46,976 nucleotides of DNA from Alphaproteobacteria bacterium (GTDB lineage Bacteria > Pseudomonadota > Alphaproteobacteria > Reyranellales > Reyranellaceae), in NCBI GenBank assembly GCA_016870115.1, contig VGCH01000023.1:1-46976 (forward strand), written 5' to 3'. This document shows, piece after piece, positions 7,057 through 17,395 of this stretch; position 1 is the first letter of the stretch; each line of letters begins with the position of its first letter. A program made the position numbers and the translations under genes. Under the pieces are notes generated by a model. The model saw only the letters and a list, made by a program, of their open reading frames with translations. It had not been told where the DNA came from and ran no database searches.

Positions 7057-8234
7057 ACGGGTTCGGTCCGCCCTCGGGGCGCCTCACGCCCGTTCTGGAG
7101 TGGCTGGTCAGCGAAGGCCGACTGTTGCCCGATCTGCCGCGCTTGATGGAGCCGCTACTCGGCCGCGTGATTGCGGCCGGGGTTCCGCTCTGGCGCTTCT
7201 ATCTTGGCCTCCAGCTCATGCATCCGCAGCTCCAGGCGCTGGGCGTGATCTGGCGGCGCGATAGCAAGGTGGAAGAGATCGCACGCCGTCACGGTGTGCA
7301 GTTCACCGCGGCCTACATCGGCAGCCCGATTCAGGAGCTACGCGAGTTTGGCCGCACCGTGCGCTATCGGCTCGACAGCCTGACGCCGGAGCACCACGCC
7401 GTTCTACGCGAGCTTCGCGAGGCGGGCGGCACCGACTATTTCGGCCTCCCCATGCGCGTGAGCCGCGGCGGCGCGGTGCCTGTGGTCACCGCGGCCTCCG
7501 ACGCGCCGGGTGGCTTCTCCGACGCGGACCTCGCCGATCTTCGGTTGCTTGTCGATCACCTGGGCGCCGTGGTCGAGCTGCACGTCAATCGCACACTCGC
7601 CGAGACGGTGGTCACCACCTATCTCGGCCGCCACACCGGCCAGCGCATCCTGCAGGGCGCGATCCGGCGCGGCGATGGCGAGGCGATCAACGCGGTGCTG
7701 TGGTTCTCCGACATGCGCGACTTCACCGGTCTCAACGAGCGACTGCCGCCCGACGAGATGCTGGAGCTTCTGAACAACTATCTCCAGCTCGTGGGCGACG
7801 CGCTGGCTGCGCATGGCGGCGAAATCCTGAAGTTCATTGGCGACGGCGTGATGGCGATCTTCCCGGTGGAAGACGCGATGTTCCTGCCGATGGTGACCAG
7901 CAATGCGCTCGCGGCGGCACAGCGCCTGGCTGAGGATGTGGAGGCCGCGAACCTCGCCCGCGCCGCCGGGGGCCGCGGTCCGATCCGCTATGGCGTCGGT
8001 CTGCATGTCGGCATGGTGACCTTCGGCAATGTCGGCACCGAAGACCGGCTCGACTTCACGGTGATCGGCCCGGCGGTCAATCGCGCCGCGCGCCTGGAGA
8101 GCCTCACCAAGGATCTTGGCGTCACCGTGTGCGCCTCTGCCGACTTCCGCGGCGTCTGCGCGCTCCCCATGACCTCGCTCGGCCTTCACACGCTGAAGGG
8201 CGTCCCCGAGCCGGTCGAGGTGTTCGGCCTCTGA
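7053..8234 (+). CDS. Class III adenylate cyclase with an N-terminal sensor-like region
   Basis: The C-terminal half (~213-380) is a class III nucleotide cyclase catalytic domain: metal ligands D220 (F-S-D-M-R-D-F-T) and D264 (K-F-I-G-D-G-V-M), adenine-selecting K260 and D334, and transition-state residues N343 and R347 in I-G-P-A-V-N-R-A-A-R. All are present, so conversion of ATP to cAMP is expected. Residues 1-190 lack membrane segments and look like a GAF-type or unknown cytoplasmic sensor domain. Translation probably starts at GTG 7053, whose bases overlap the upstream SDR stop as GTGA, implying translational coupling to the beta-oxidation gene. The true ligand is unknown. Confidence 0.88.
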   Translation: MNGFGPPSGRLTPVLEWLVSEGRLLPDLPRLMEPLLGRVIAAGVPLWRFYLGLQLMHPQLQALGVIWRRDSKVEEIARRHGVQFTAAYIGSPIQELREFGRTVRYRLDSLTPEHHAVLRELREAGGTDYFGLPMRVSRGGAVPVVTAASDAPGGFSDADLADLRLLVDHLGAVVELHVNRTLAETVVTTYLGRHTGQRILQGAIRRGDGEAINAVLWFSDMRDFTGLNERLPPDEMLELLNNYLQLVGDALAAHGGEILKFIGDGVMAIFPVEDAMFLPMVTSNALAAAQRLAEDVEAANLARAAGGRGPIRYGVGLHVGMVTFGNVGTEDRLDFTVIGPAVNRAARLESLTKDLGVTVCASADFRGVCALPMTSLGLHTLKGVPEPVEVFGL

Positions 8235-8262
8235 GCAGCGCCCTCGCCCTGCTGGCGCGTCT

Positions 8263-8709
8263 CTAGATCAACGCCTTCCAACCTTTGATCCAGGCCACCG
8301 CCTCGTCGTCGGGCAGGGGCTGGGTCGAGGCGTCGACTTCCAGTCGATCGCCGATCCGGCGGGCGCCGCAGGCCTCGAGCGCCGCGTCGACTTTCTTGCC
8401 GCCGCCACAGAACGTGTCCTGATAGGTCATGTCACCCAGCGCGATCATGCCGTATCGCCAGGCGCCGAGATCGGGCCGCTCGCGCTGCAGCGACTCGGCG
8501 AGCGGCAGGATGTTGGTCGGAATGTCTCCCGAGCCGTGGGTCGCGCAGACCACCAGAAGAACATCGCGGCCCGAGAAATCGGCGGCGGTCTGTGCCTTGT
8601 CGGTGATCGCCACATCGTGACCGTCACCCGCCAGGATGGGCTTCAAAGCGTCCGCCACCATCTGGGCGTTGCCGCTTTCGGTGCCGATCAGGATCAGGAT
8701 GTTCGCCAT
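8263..8709 (-). CDS. Flavodoxin-like protein (MioC type)
   Basis: A 148-residue single-domain flavodoxin. The FMN phosphate loop T-E-S-G-N-A-Q is at residues 9-15, a second flavin loop A-T-H-G-S-G-D-I-P follows near 56-64, and a third G-D-M-T-Y-Q-D-T-F-C segment near 94-103. I chose ATG 8709 because the beta-strand A-N-I-L-I-L-I-G begins directly after it; the longer frame upstream has no family similarity. It would act as a small cytoplasmic electron carrier. It is transcribed against the surrounding catabolic genes and has no visible reductase partner nearby. Confidence 0.85.
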   Translation of the reverse strand: MANILILIGTESGNAQMVADALKPILAGDGHDVAITDKAQTAADFSGRDVLLVVCATHGSGDIPTNILPLAESLQRERPDLGAWRYGMIALGDMTYQDTFCGGGKKVDAALEACGARRIGDRLEVDASTQPLPDDEAVAWIKGWKALI

Positions 8710-8791
8710 GCGGGCGGAGATATAGCGGCGGGACGCGTCGGCGGGCCGCGACCGGTTGGCGCGGCTCCCGGCCCGTGCCAGTCTCGCCGGC

Positions 8792-9589
8792 ATGACCGAA
8801 ACCCCTGTGCTGGCCGCCCTTGAGGGCGGCGTGCTTATCATCACGCTGAACCGCCCGCAGCGTCTCAATGCCATGAGTCACGAGCTGATTGGCTCGATGA
8901 ACGAAAACCTTGCGCGTGCCCGCGACGATGCCGCCGTGCGGGCGGTTTTGATCACGGGTACCGGCCGCGGCTTCTGCGCCGGCGCGGACCTGTCGGGCCG
9001 CGGCCCGGGCGATGCGGGCGCCGACGGCCGGCCCGAAGTCGGTGCCGCGATGGATCGGCTCTTCAATCCCATGATTCGCGCCATCCGCGCGTTGCCGAAG
9101 CCCGTGATCGGCGCGGTGAATGGCGTGGCGGCGGGTGGTGGCGCCAATCTGGCGCTGGCCTGCGATATCGTCGTGGCCGCCCGTTCGGCCCGCTTCGATC
9201 AGGCATTCGTGCGCATCTCGCTGATGCCCGACCTCGGCGGGACCTGGTTCCTGCCCCACACAGTGGGTGACGCCCGCGCCCGGGCGCTCGCCATGCTGGG
9301 GACCTCTGTGCCGGCCGAAGAGGCGCAGCGGATGGGTATGATCTGGCAGGTGGTGGACGACGACAAACTCGCCGCCGAAGGTCGCGCGCTGGCCGCGCGT
9401 CTGGCCGCCGGACCCACGCTTTCCTACGCCGCGATCAAGCGCGCCTTGAACCAGAGCGGCACTGCCAGCCTCGACGCGCAGCTCGACCTCGAGCGCGACC
9501 TCCAGCGCGAGCTCGGTCGCAGCGAGGACTTCAGGGAGGGAGTCCAGGCCTTCCTCACCAAACGCCCCGCCGCCTTCAAGGGACGGTGA
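8792..9589 (+). CDS. Enoyl-CoA hydratase/isomerase (crotonase), PaaG-like, first copy
   Basis: A 265-residue crotonase-fold protein. The oxyanion-hole segments G-F-C-A-G-A-D-L (60-67) and N-G-V-A-A-G-G-G (110-117) are clear. Position D147 in L-M-P-D-L-G-G-T-W matches the catalytic Asp of PaaG-type isomerases, and the two glutamates of true enoyl-CoA hydratases are not evident, so a double-bond or epoxide-to-oxepin isomerase role is more likely than simple hydration. ATG 8792 is chosen at the start of the family-like sequence. The next gene is a paralogue that follows immediately, and both end with an almost identical E-R-D-x-Q-R-E-L-G tail. Confidence 0.88.
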   Translation: MTETPVLAALEGGVLIITLNRPQRLNAMSHELIGSMNENLARARDDAAVRAVLITGTGRGFCAGADLSGRGPGDAGADGRPEVGAAMDRLFNPMIRAIRALPKPVIGAVNGVAAGGGANLALACDIVVAARSARFDQAFVRISLMPDLGGTWFLPHTVGDARARALAMLGTSVPAEEAQRMGMIWQVVDDDKLAAEGRALAARLAAGPTLSYAAIKRALNQSGTASLDAQLDLERDLQRELGRSEDFREGVQAFLTKRPAAFKGR

Positions 9590-9594
9590 CCGCC

Positions 9595-10383
9595 ATGTCG
9601 TATGAAAAGATCCTGCTCGAACGCGATGGCACGCTGGCCATACTCACCCTGAATGCGCCCGACCGTCTGAACGCGGTGTCGCGCAAGATGATCGGCGAGA
9701 TCAAGGCCGCCTGGGCGGAGATCGCCGCCGACGAGTCGGTGCGTGCCGTGCTGCTGACCGGCGCGGGTCGCGGCTTCTGCGCCGGCGCTGACCTTGCCGA
9801 TCCCGATCGCGACGCCTCGGCCACCGCCGACTCGGGCGCCGCGCTGGACAAGTTCTTCAATCCCACCATTCGTGCGATGCGCGCGCTGCCCAAGCCGATT
9901 GTGGCGGCGGTGAACGGCGTCGCGGCAGGCGTTGGCATGAGCTTCGCGCTGGCGGCCGACATCGCGATCGCTGGCAAGTCGGCGTCGTTCCTGCAGGCCT
10001 TCGCCCGCATCGGCTTGCTGCCGGACGGCGGCAGCACCTGGTTCCTGCCGCGGCTCGCCGGTGACGCCCGCGCCCGCGCGCTTGCCATGCTGGCTCCGCA
10101 GATCCCGGCCGAGCAGGCCAAGTCCTTCGGCCTGATCTGGGATGTGGTGGACGATGCCGCGCTGATGGACACCGCGCGCGATCTCGCGCGCCGTCTGGCC
10201 GATGGTCCGACACTCTCGCTTGCCCGCATCAAGGCGGCGATGAATCTCGCCAGCGGCAACGACCTTTCGGCCCAGCTTGATGTCGAGCGCGACTTCCAGC
10301 GCGAACTCGGTCAGAGCGCGGATTTCCGCGAGGGGGTCGCCGCCTTCCTCGGCAAGCGCAAACCGGCCTTCAAGGGCAAGTAG
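9595..10383 (+). CDS. Enoyl-CoA hydratase/isomerase (crotonase), PaaG-like, second copy
   Basis: A 262-residue crotonase paralogous to its upstream neighbour: shared G-R-G-F-C-A-G-A-D-L, F-N-P-x-I-R-A-x-R-A-L-P-K-P, G-G-x-T-W-F-L-P and a common C-terminal tail ending P-A-F-K-G. The catalytic-position Asp is kept (L-P-D-G-G-S-T-W). A GTG at 9586 overlaps the upstream stop (GTGA), but ATG 9595 is nearer the family start and is preferred; either way the two genes are tightly coupled. They look like a tandem duplication followed by divergence, or two subunits of a mixed complex. A beta-oxidation or aromatic acyl-CoA role fits the neighbours. Confidence 0.88.
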   Translation: MSYEKILLERDGTLAILTLNAPDRLNAVSRKMIGEIKAAWAEIAADESVRAVLLTGAGRGFCAGADLADPDRDASATADSGAALDKFFNPTIRAMRALPKPIVAAVNGVAAGVGMSFALAADIAIAGKSASFLQAFARIGLLPDGGSTWFLPRLAGDARARALAMLAPQIPAEQAKSFGLIWDVVDDAALMDTARDLARRLADGPTLSLARIKAAMNLASGNDLSAQLDVERDFQRELGQSADFREGVAAFLGKRKPAFKGK

Positions 10384-10394
10384 AGGGAACTCCC

Positions 10395-11327
10395 ATGACA
10401 CCGCACAAGGAAATCACCTCGGGCCTGCTCTTTCCCGAAGGGCCGATCGCCATGCCGGATGGCTCGGTGATCCTGGTTGAAATCGCCCGCGAGACGCTGA
10501 CCCGCGTCACGCCCGACGGAAAGCACCACCTGGTGGCCAAGATGCCCGGCGGGCCGAACGGCGCGGCGGTGGGACCGGGTGGCAAGATCTTTGTCTGCAA
10601 CAATGGCGGGTTCAACTGGATCAAGCGACCCGATGGTCGGCTGTTTCCCGGCACACAGCCTGCCTCCTACAAGGGCGGATCGATCCAGACAGTCGATCCC
10701 GACACTGGCAAGGTCGAGACGCTGTACGATTCCTGCGATGGCCGGCGGCTGAACGGCCCGAACGATCTGGTGTTCGACAATGCCGATGGCTTCTGGTTCA
10801 CCGACCTCGGCAAGACGCGCGAATACGACAACGATCGCGGCGCCGTCTACTATGCCCGGGCCGATGGTTCGAAGATTGAACAGAAGGTCTTTCCGCTGGA
10901 GCGTCCCAACGGCTGCGGTCTCTCGCCGGACGAGAAATGGCTCTACGTTGTGGAAACCCCGACGGCGCGCCTCTGGGCTTTCGAGCTCTCAGGTCCGGGC
11001 CAGATCCGGGACGCCAATGGACCCTATCGCGGCGAGAAGGGCCGCGTGGTCGCGGGTCTCGGCGGCTACCAGATGTTCGACTCCCTTGCGGTCGATTCGG
11101 CGGGGCACGTCTGTGTCGCCACGCTGATCACCGGCGCGGTGAGCGACATCTCGCCCGACGGGCAGTCGGTGATCCAGTACAAGTTGCCCGACCCGATGGT
11201 CACCAATGTCTGTTTCGGCGGCAAGGACCTGCGCACTGCCTATGCCACGCTCTCGATGACCGGGAAGCTGGTGAGCTTCGAGTGGCCGCGCCCGGGCCAT
11301 GCGCTGAAGCACCTCAACCGGCCGTGA
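10395..11327 (+). CDS. SMP-30/gluconolactonase/LRE family hydrolase
   Basis: A 310-residue six-bladed beta-propeller of the SMP-30/Gnl/LRE family, expected to hydrolyse a lactone with one divalent metal. Likely metal ligands are E15 (F-P-E-G-P), the Asn in L-N-G-P-N-D-L, the Asn in R-P-N-G-C-G and the Asp in M-F-D-S-L-A-V-D. No signal peptide is evident, so it is cytoplasmic. An AGAGGGA ribosome-binding site lies just before ATG 10395, only 11 bases after the crotonase pair, so it belongs to the same transcription unit. It may open a lactone formed in the pathway, which would fit a Baeyer-Villiger enzyme nearby, but that link is inference. Confidence 0.88.
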   Translation: MTPHKEITSGLLFPEGPIAMPDGSVILVEIARETLTRVTPDGKHHLVAKMPGGPNGAAVGPGGKIFVCNNGGFNWIKRPDGRLFPGTQPASYKGGSIQTVDPDTGKVETLYDSCDGRRLNGPNDLVFDNADGFWFTDLGKTREYDNDRGAVYYARADGSKIEQKVFPLERPNGCGLSPDEKWLYVVETPTARLWAFELSGPGQIRDANGPYRGEKGRVVAGLGGYQMFDSLAVDSAGHVCVATLITGAVSDISPDGQSVIQYKLPDPMVTNVCFGGKDLRTAYATLSMTGKLVSFEWPRPGHALKHLNRP

Positions 11328-11386
11328 TCTAAGCCTTCCACACCATCACCGCTCGGCCGCGCACCTGGGGCGCGGTCGCGGCGGCG

Positions 11387-11944
11387 GTGAAGACGGAGGG
11401 CGCGCGCGCCGTCGCGGACGCAGGCGGCATCTTCTGGGGCGTCTGGTGGGGGTTGATCGGCCTCGCCTCGACCCAGGGTCTGGTGTTCAGCGCCTGGAAG
11501 GACGCGGACGCCGCGCTGGCCGGGGCGGGCAAGGCGCTGGCATCCCCCGACATCGTCGACAGCACCCTGGAGCTGCTGGAGCCGACCGTGCGCCCGACGG
11601 ATCACACGCCGCCCGCCCGGCGGGGGGTCTATGCCTTCCGGACGTTCGAGATCGCCGAGGCGGCGTGGCCGGAGTTTAGCGCGCTCTCGACCGGCGCCTG
11701 GAAGACGTTCGAGCCGGGCTACGATGCCCGCATCTTCGGCCTGTTCCGCTACCTCGCGGTCCCGCCGCCGCGCCGCCGGCTGCTCCTCTTCACCAACTAT
11801 CCGTCCATGGCGGTCTGGGAGAAGTCGCGGCTGCGCCAACTGCATCGCGGTGGCGACGACTCCGCGCCCGCCGCTAAGGCCAATCTGTCGGCTCGGCTCG
11901 ACGTCACCGACTGGTCGCGTGTGGTGATCGGCGTGCCGGCCTAG
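11387..11944 (+). CDS. NIPSNAP-like dimeric alpha-beta-barrel protein, start codon uncertain
   Basis: From GTG 11387 the product is 185 residues with two halves that look like ferredoxin-like alpha/beta-barrel repeats, the second beginning near G-V-Y-A-F-R-T-F-E-I, suggestive of the NIPSNAP family (function mostly unknown). The open frame with plausible protein sequence starts 18 codons earlier, right after an in-frame TAA (11330-11332), and reads A-F-H-T-I-T-A-R-P-R-T-W, a good first beta-strand. No ATG, GTG or TTG lies in that stretch. Either the authentic start has been lost or translation begins at GTG 11387 without the first strand. It follows the SMP-30 gene by only a few bases. Confidence 0.65.
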   Translation: MKTEGARAVADAGGIFWGVWWGLIGLASTQGLVFSAWKDADAALAGAGKALASPDIVDSTLELLEPTVRPTDHTPPARRGVYAFRTFEIAEAAWPEFSALSTGAWKTFEPGYDARIFGLFRYLAVPPPRRRLLLFTNYPSMAVWEKSRLRQLHRGGDDSAPAAKANLSARLDVTDWSRVVIGVPA

Positions 11945-11972
11945 GGGTGTGGGTTCAATTGGGGAGGTCCAG

Positions 11973-12191
11973 ATGTTGAAGCGAGTCTTCGTCCTTGCGC
12001 TCGTGCTGTCGTTGGGTGCGTGCGCCAGTGTTCCCATGTCGTCCGATGCCGAGGATAGCGCCGACAAGCGCTTCGAGCCGCCGGCGGCGGGACGAAGTGC
12101 GCTCTACATCTATCGCGAAACGATCTTTGGCGTGGCCGCCGAGAAGGGGCGGGCATCCGTCACGGCGGGCCGTCGCGTCATCGCCAACTGA
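11973..12191 (+). CDS. Small lipoprotein, DUF2846-like N-terminus, probably truncated
   Basis: A 72-residue product starting at ATG 11973, with a good GGGGAGG ribosome-binding site at 11961-11967. A lipoprotein signal peptide ends in the lipobox L-G-A-C with C17 as the modified residue. The mature part contains P-A-A-G-R-S-A-L-Y-I-Y-R, resembling the first strand of DUF2846 periplasmic lipoproteins, which normally continue for another 70-100 residues. Here a TGA follows V-I-A-N. The gene may therefore be a decayed remnant, or a genuinely small lipoprotein. Confidence 0.6.
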   Translation: MLKRVFVLALVLSLGACASVPMSSDAEDSADKRFEPPAAGRSALYIYRETIFGVAAEKGRASVTAGRRVIAN

Positions 12192-12493
12192 CGGCGGGCG
12201 AGGACCAAGCGGGGGAGTTTATAGTCCTATTGACAGGACGTCAACCGGATGAGATTAGGATGGTGGACCCACAACCACCGTCTTGTCCGGAGCCCTGCCA
12301 TGTCGACCGTTCCGCGCGCACTCATCGGTATTGGACTTGTACGAGGCAAGACTTTGCGCTTGGTCTCGAATCGACTCGCGCTTTTCAACAGAATGCGCGA
12401 CAGACAATGCTGAATTGTCCAAGCGGATCAACGTCTTATCGGTGCCGTGCCAATGTGTTGATTTTCGACACTTCGCGTGCCCCTGCAACACGC
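12192..12493. other. 302-base gap without a convincing gene, lower GC than its surroundings
   Basis: The gap holds a small inverted repeat (GTCCT 12224-12228, AGGAC 12235-12239), a consensus -35 hexamer TTGACA at 12230-12235 with only weak -10 candidates (GATTAG, 12253-12258), and a 37-codon + strand frame (ATG 12300 to TGA 12411-12413) with no recognised similarity and no clear ribosome-binding site. A 78-codon minus-strand frame also spans it without recognisable features. Base composition from about 12310 to 12480 is visibly richer in A and T than the neighbouring genes, hinting at foreign or non-coding DNA. Confidence 0.5.
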
Positions 12494-13888
12494 CTATCCG
12501 CGAGCGGCCCGGCGGACCTCGGTGCTCGCGACCACCTTTCCGGCGGCGTAGGACCCGTGGTTGGCATCCACGTCGGCGAGGCGATAGCGGTAGTTCACCA
12601 TCAGCCCGTAGCTCTGCTTCAGGCCGTTGGCGCTCGTATCGCCCAGCCAGTTCAGCCGCTCCACGCTGGCGCCGTTGCCAAGGTGGAAGTGCGCCACCCG
12701 ATCGAGCGCCCGGCCGGCGGAATCGGTGGCGGTGAGATAGCGCGCGGCGAGCCGGGTCAGGATCGGCCGCAGCGTCTTGGCCACCGCCGGCACCTCGTGC
12801 CAGCGCGGCCGGTCGAGCAGGCTGCGCACCGCGCCGGCCCCCCGCGCCTTGTCGATCACCGTCGCCAGTTCGGCGATCTCGCCAGCCGTGAGGAGGGCGT
12901 CGCCCTCGCCGGCGAGGCGCCGGTCAACTTCCGCCGCGAGGCCGGGGATCGGCGAGAGGGTGGCAAAGGTCTTGAGGTTGGGCAGCTCGCGGCCAAGCTC
13001 TAGCGCCACGCGCTTGATCAGAAAGTTCCCGAAGCTGACACCGGCCAGCCCCGGCTGGCAGTTGGAGATCGAGTAGAAGATCGCCGTGTCGGCCGCGCGC
13101 GGATCGCGGGTCGGCGCCTTGGGGTCGAGCAGTGCGCGGACATCGCCCGCCAGGCCATCGACCAGCGCGACCTCGACGAAGATCAGCGGCTCCTCGGGCA
13201 TGCGCGGATGGAAAAAGGCAAAGCACCGCCGATCGGAGTCCAGCCGGTTCTTAAGGTCGCGCCAGTTGCGGATCGCGTGCACCGCCTCGTAGGCCACCAG
13301 CTTTTCGAGGAGCGCGGCAGGCGCCTTCCAGTCGATGCGCGCGAGATCGAGGAAGGCGACATCGAACCAGCTCGCCAGCGGCCGGCGGAGATCTTCAGCG
13401 AGGCGCCGGGCGGCGGGATCGTTACGGCCGAGGGCCATCAGCTCGGCACGCCGGTCGACCACGAACTTCACGCCCTGCGGCAGACCGACGAACTCGCCGA
13501 ACAGCCGCACGGCCGGCGGCTCCAGAGCGCGGCGCAGCGCGGCGACATCGGCCTTGCCCTCGCGCCAGCGATCGACGGCGGCCAGCGTACCGGCGCGGTC
13601 CAGCCCGTAGGCCTGCGCGATCAGAGCCAGGCACTTGCGCCGGCCGGCGGTCGAGAGCGCTAGGATGGCTTCGCCCAGCTCCGCCGCCCGCGCCCGCCGG
13701 GCGGTTTCGCCACCGCCGCCCTCAAGGCAGGCGTCGATGCGCTGGCGCAAACGCGGCAGATCGGCGTCGGGCAGGTCGGGACGCAGCGGCGCGCCGATCG
13801 CTTCGCGGGCTTCGATCGCCACCTCGCCGAAGGCCGAGCGCAGTCGGACCAGGGCGCGGTCGAGGGTCTGGGCAAAGGGCGGAGGCAT
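12494..13888 (-). CDS. Malonyl-CoA decarboxylase
   Basis: A 464-residue enzyme converting malonyl-CoA to acetyl-CoA and CO2. The N-terminal all-helical oligomerisation region (~1-150) is followed by the GNAT-like catalytic domain: a H-P-R-M-P-E-E-P-L segment, Y-S-I-S-N-C-Q[14 protein letters not shown], F-x-T-L-S-P-I-P-G and the catalytic His region H-F-H-L-G-N-G-A followed by L-N-W-L-G-D. ATG 13888 is preferred over a longer frame that would overlap the divergent thiolase. Rhizobial relatives sit in matABC malonate operons; no matB or matC is visible here, so a general role in malonyl-CoA turnover is more likely. Confidence 0.92.
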   Translation of the reverse strand: MPPPFAQTLDRALVRLRSAFGEVAIEAREAIGAPLRPDLPDADLPRLRQRIDACLEGGGGETARRARAAELGEAILALSTAGRRKCLALIAQAYGLDRAGTLAAVDRWREGKADVAALRRALEPPAVRLFGEFVGLPQGVKFVVDRRAELMALGRNDPAARRLAEDLRRPLASWFDVAFLDLARIDWKAPAALLEKLVAYEAVHAIRNWRDLKNRLDSDRRCFAFFHPRMPEEPLIFVEVALVDGLAGDVRALLDPKAPTRDPRAADTAIFYSISNCQPGLAGVSFGNFLIKRVALELGRELPNLKTFATLSPIPGLAAEVDRRLAGEGDALLTAGEIAELATVIDKARGAGAVRSLLDRPRWHEVPAVAKTLRPILTRLAARYLTATDSAGRALDRVAHFHLGNGASVERLNWLGDTSANGLKQSYGLMVNYRYRLADVDANHGSYAAGKVVASTEVRRAARG

Positions 13889-14013
13889 GGGCGCAGTATG
13901 CCATGCACACCCCATGCCGCGCGTCCCCCGGAGCCCTGCCATGCGGTCGCGCGCGGGACAGCCGGCCCGTTCGGTGCTACCTCGCCGGCGGGTCCTTTTC
14001 CGGAGATCGTTCG

Positions 14014-15216
14014 ATGACCGAAGCCTTCCTCTGCGACGCCATCCGCACGCCCGTTGGCCGTTACAATGGCGGGCTGGCCGCGATGCGTGTCGACGATCTC
14101 GCGGCGGTGCCGATGAAGGCATTGATGGAGCGCAATCTCCAGGTCGACTGGGGCGCGGTCGATGACGTCATCTATGGCTGCGTGAACCAGGCGGGCGAGG
14201 ACAATCGCAATGTCGCGCGCATGGCGGGCCTTCTGGCCGGGCTGCCGGTCGAGGTGGCAGGTGCCACCGTGAACCGGCTCTGCGGCTCGGGCCTTGAGGC
14301 CGCCGGTCATGCCGCGCGTGCCGTCAAGACGGGCGAGGCCGACCTGATGATCGCGGGTGGTGTCGAAGGCATGACGCGCTCGCCCTATGTGATGGGCAAA
14401 CCCGAGGGTCCGTTCGATCGGTCGATGAAGCTTGAGGACACGGTGTTGGGCTGGCGCTTCGTCAATCCGCGCATGAAAGCGGCTTATGGCATCGATCCGA
14501 TGGGCCAGACCGCCGAGAACGTGGCGATGGAGCACCAGATCGGCCGCACAGACCAGGACGCCTTCGCGCTGCGCAGCCAGCAGCGCTGCAAGGCCGCGCA
14601 GGATCGCGGCTTCTTCGAGCGCGAGATCGTTGCCGTCACGGTCCGCAAGGGCAAGGCGGAGGCGGTGGTCGCGCGCGATGAGCATCCGCGCGGCGACACC
14701 ACGATGGAAACGCTGGCCAAGCTGCCTGCCGCCTTCCGCGACGGCGGGTCGGTGACGGCGGGCAACTCCTCGGGCCTGAACGATGGCGCCTGCGCGATGA
14801 TTGTGGCGAGCGAGGCGGCGGCGCGGGCCAACGGTCTCACGCCGCGGGCCCGCATCCTGGGCGCCGTATCGGCCGGCGTGCCGCCCCGGGTGATGGGCAT
14901 CGGCCCGGTGCCCGCGACGCGCAAGCTGCTCGCGCGCCTTGGCATGACCCTCGCCGATTTCGACACGATCGAACTGAACGAGGCTTTCGCCGCCCAGGCG
15001 CTGGCCGTGCTGCGTCAGCTCGGCCTGCCCGACGACGCCGCCCATGTGAACCCCAACGGCGGCGCGATCGCGCTCGGCCACCCGCTCGGCGCTTCAGGTG
15101 GCCGCTTGATGATCACCGCGCTGAACCAGCTCGAGGCGTCTGGCGGCAAGCGCGCGCTCTGCACCATGTGCATCGGCGTGGGCCAGGGCATCGCGCTCGC
15201 GCTGGAGCGGGTCTAG
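14014..15216 (+). CDS. Thiolase, PcaF/PaaJ-like 3-oxoadipyl-CoA thiolase
   Basis: A 400-residue degradative thiolase with the full catalytic set: nucleophile C90 (N-R-L-C-G-S-G-L), H356 (G-H-P-L-G-A-S-G) and C386 ([10 protein letters not shown]). The [10 protein letters not shown] and [10 protein letters not shown] segments are typical of 3-oxoadipyl-CoA thiolases of the beta-ketoadipate and phenylacetate routes, though broad-range acetyl-CoA acyltransferases share them. ATG 14014 opens the family N-terminus [12 protein letters not shown]. It is divergent from malonyl-CoA decarboxylase (125-base gap) and stands alone on its strand, meeting tgt tail to tail. Confidence 0.9.
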   Translation: MTEAFLCDAIRTPVGRYNGGLAAMRVDDLAAVPMKALMERNLQVDWGAVDDVIYGCVNQAGEDNRNVARMAGLLAGLPVEVAGATVNRLCGSGLEAAGHAARAVKTGEADLMIAGGVEGMTRSPYVMGKPEGPFDRSMKLEDTVLGWRFVNPRMKAAYGIDPMGQTAENVAMEHQIGRTDQDAFALRSQQRCKAAQDRGFFEREIVAVTVRKGKAEAVVARDEHPRGDTTMETLAKLPAAFRDGGSVTAGNSSGLNDGACAMIVASEAAARANGLTPRARILGAVSAGVPPRVMGIGPVPATRKLLARLGMTLADFDTIELNEAFAAQALAVLRQLGLPDDAAHVNPNGGAIALGHPLGASGGRLMITALNQLEASGGKRALCTMCIGVGQGIALALERV

Positions 15217-15222
15217 CCCAGG

Positions 15223-17378
<2,156 letters not shown>

Positions 17379-17395
17379 GGGCGATGAGCGTCGGA

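Noticed and set aside
12255-12491. A 78-codon minus-strand frame in the gap after the lipoprotein
   Set aside because: No ribosome-binding site, no recognisable similarity and a biased composition; kept only as part of the gap description.
12287-13943. A 16-base direct repeat (CCGGAGCCCTGCCATG) at 12287-12302 and 13928-13943 flanking the malonyl-CoA decarboxylase gene
   Set aside because: One such pair is expected by chance in 47 kb of GC-rich DNA; there is no integrase beside it and the flanks are unrelated, so an attachment-site reading is not supported.
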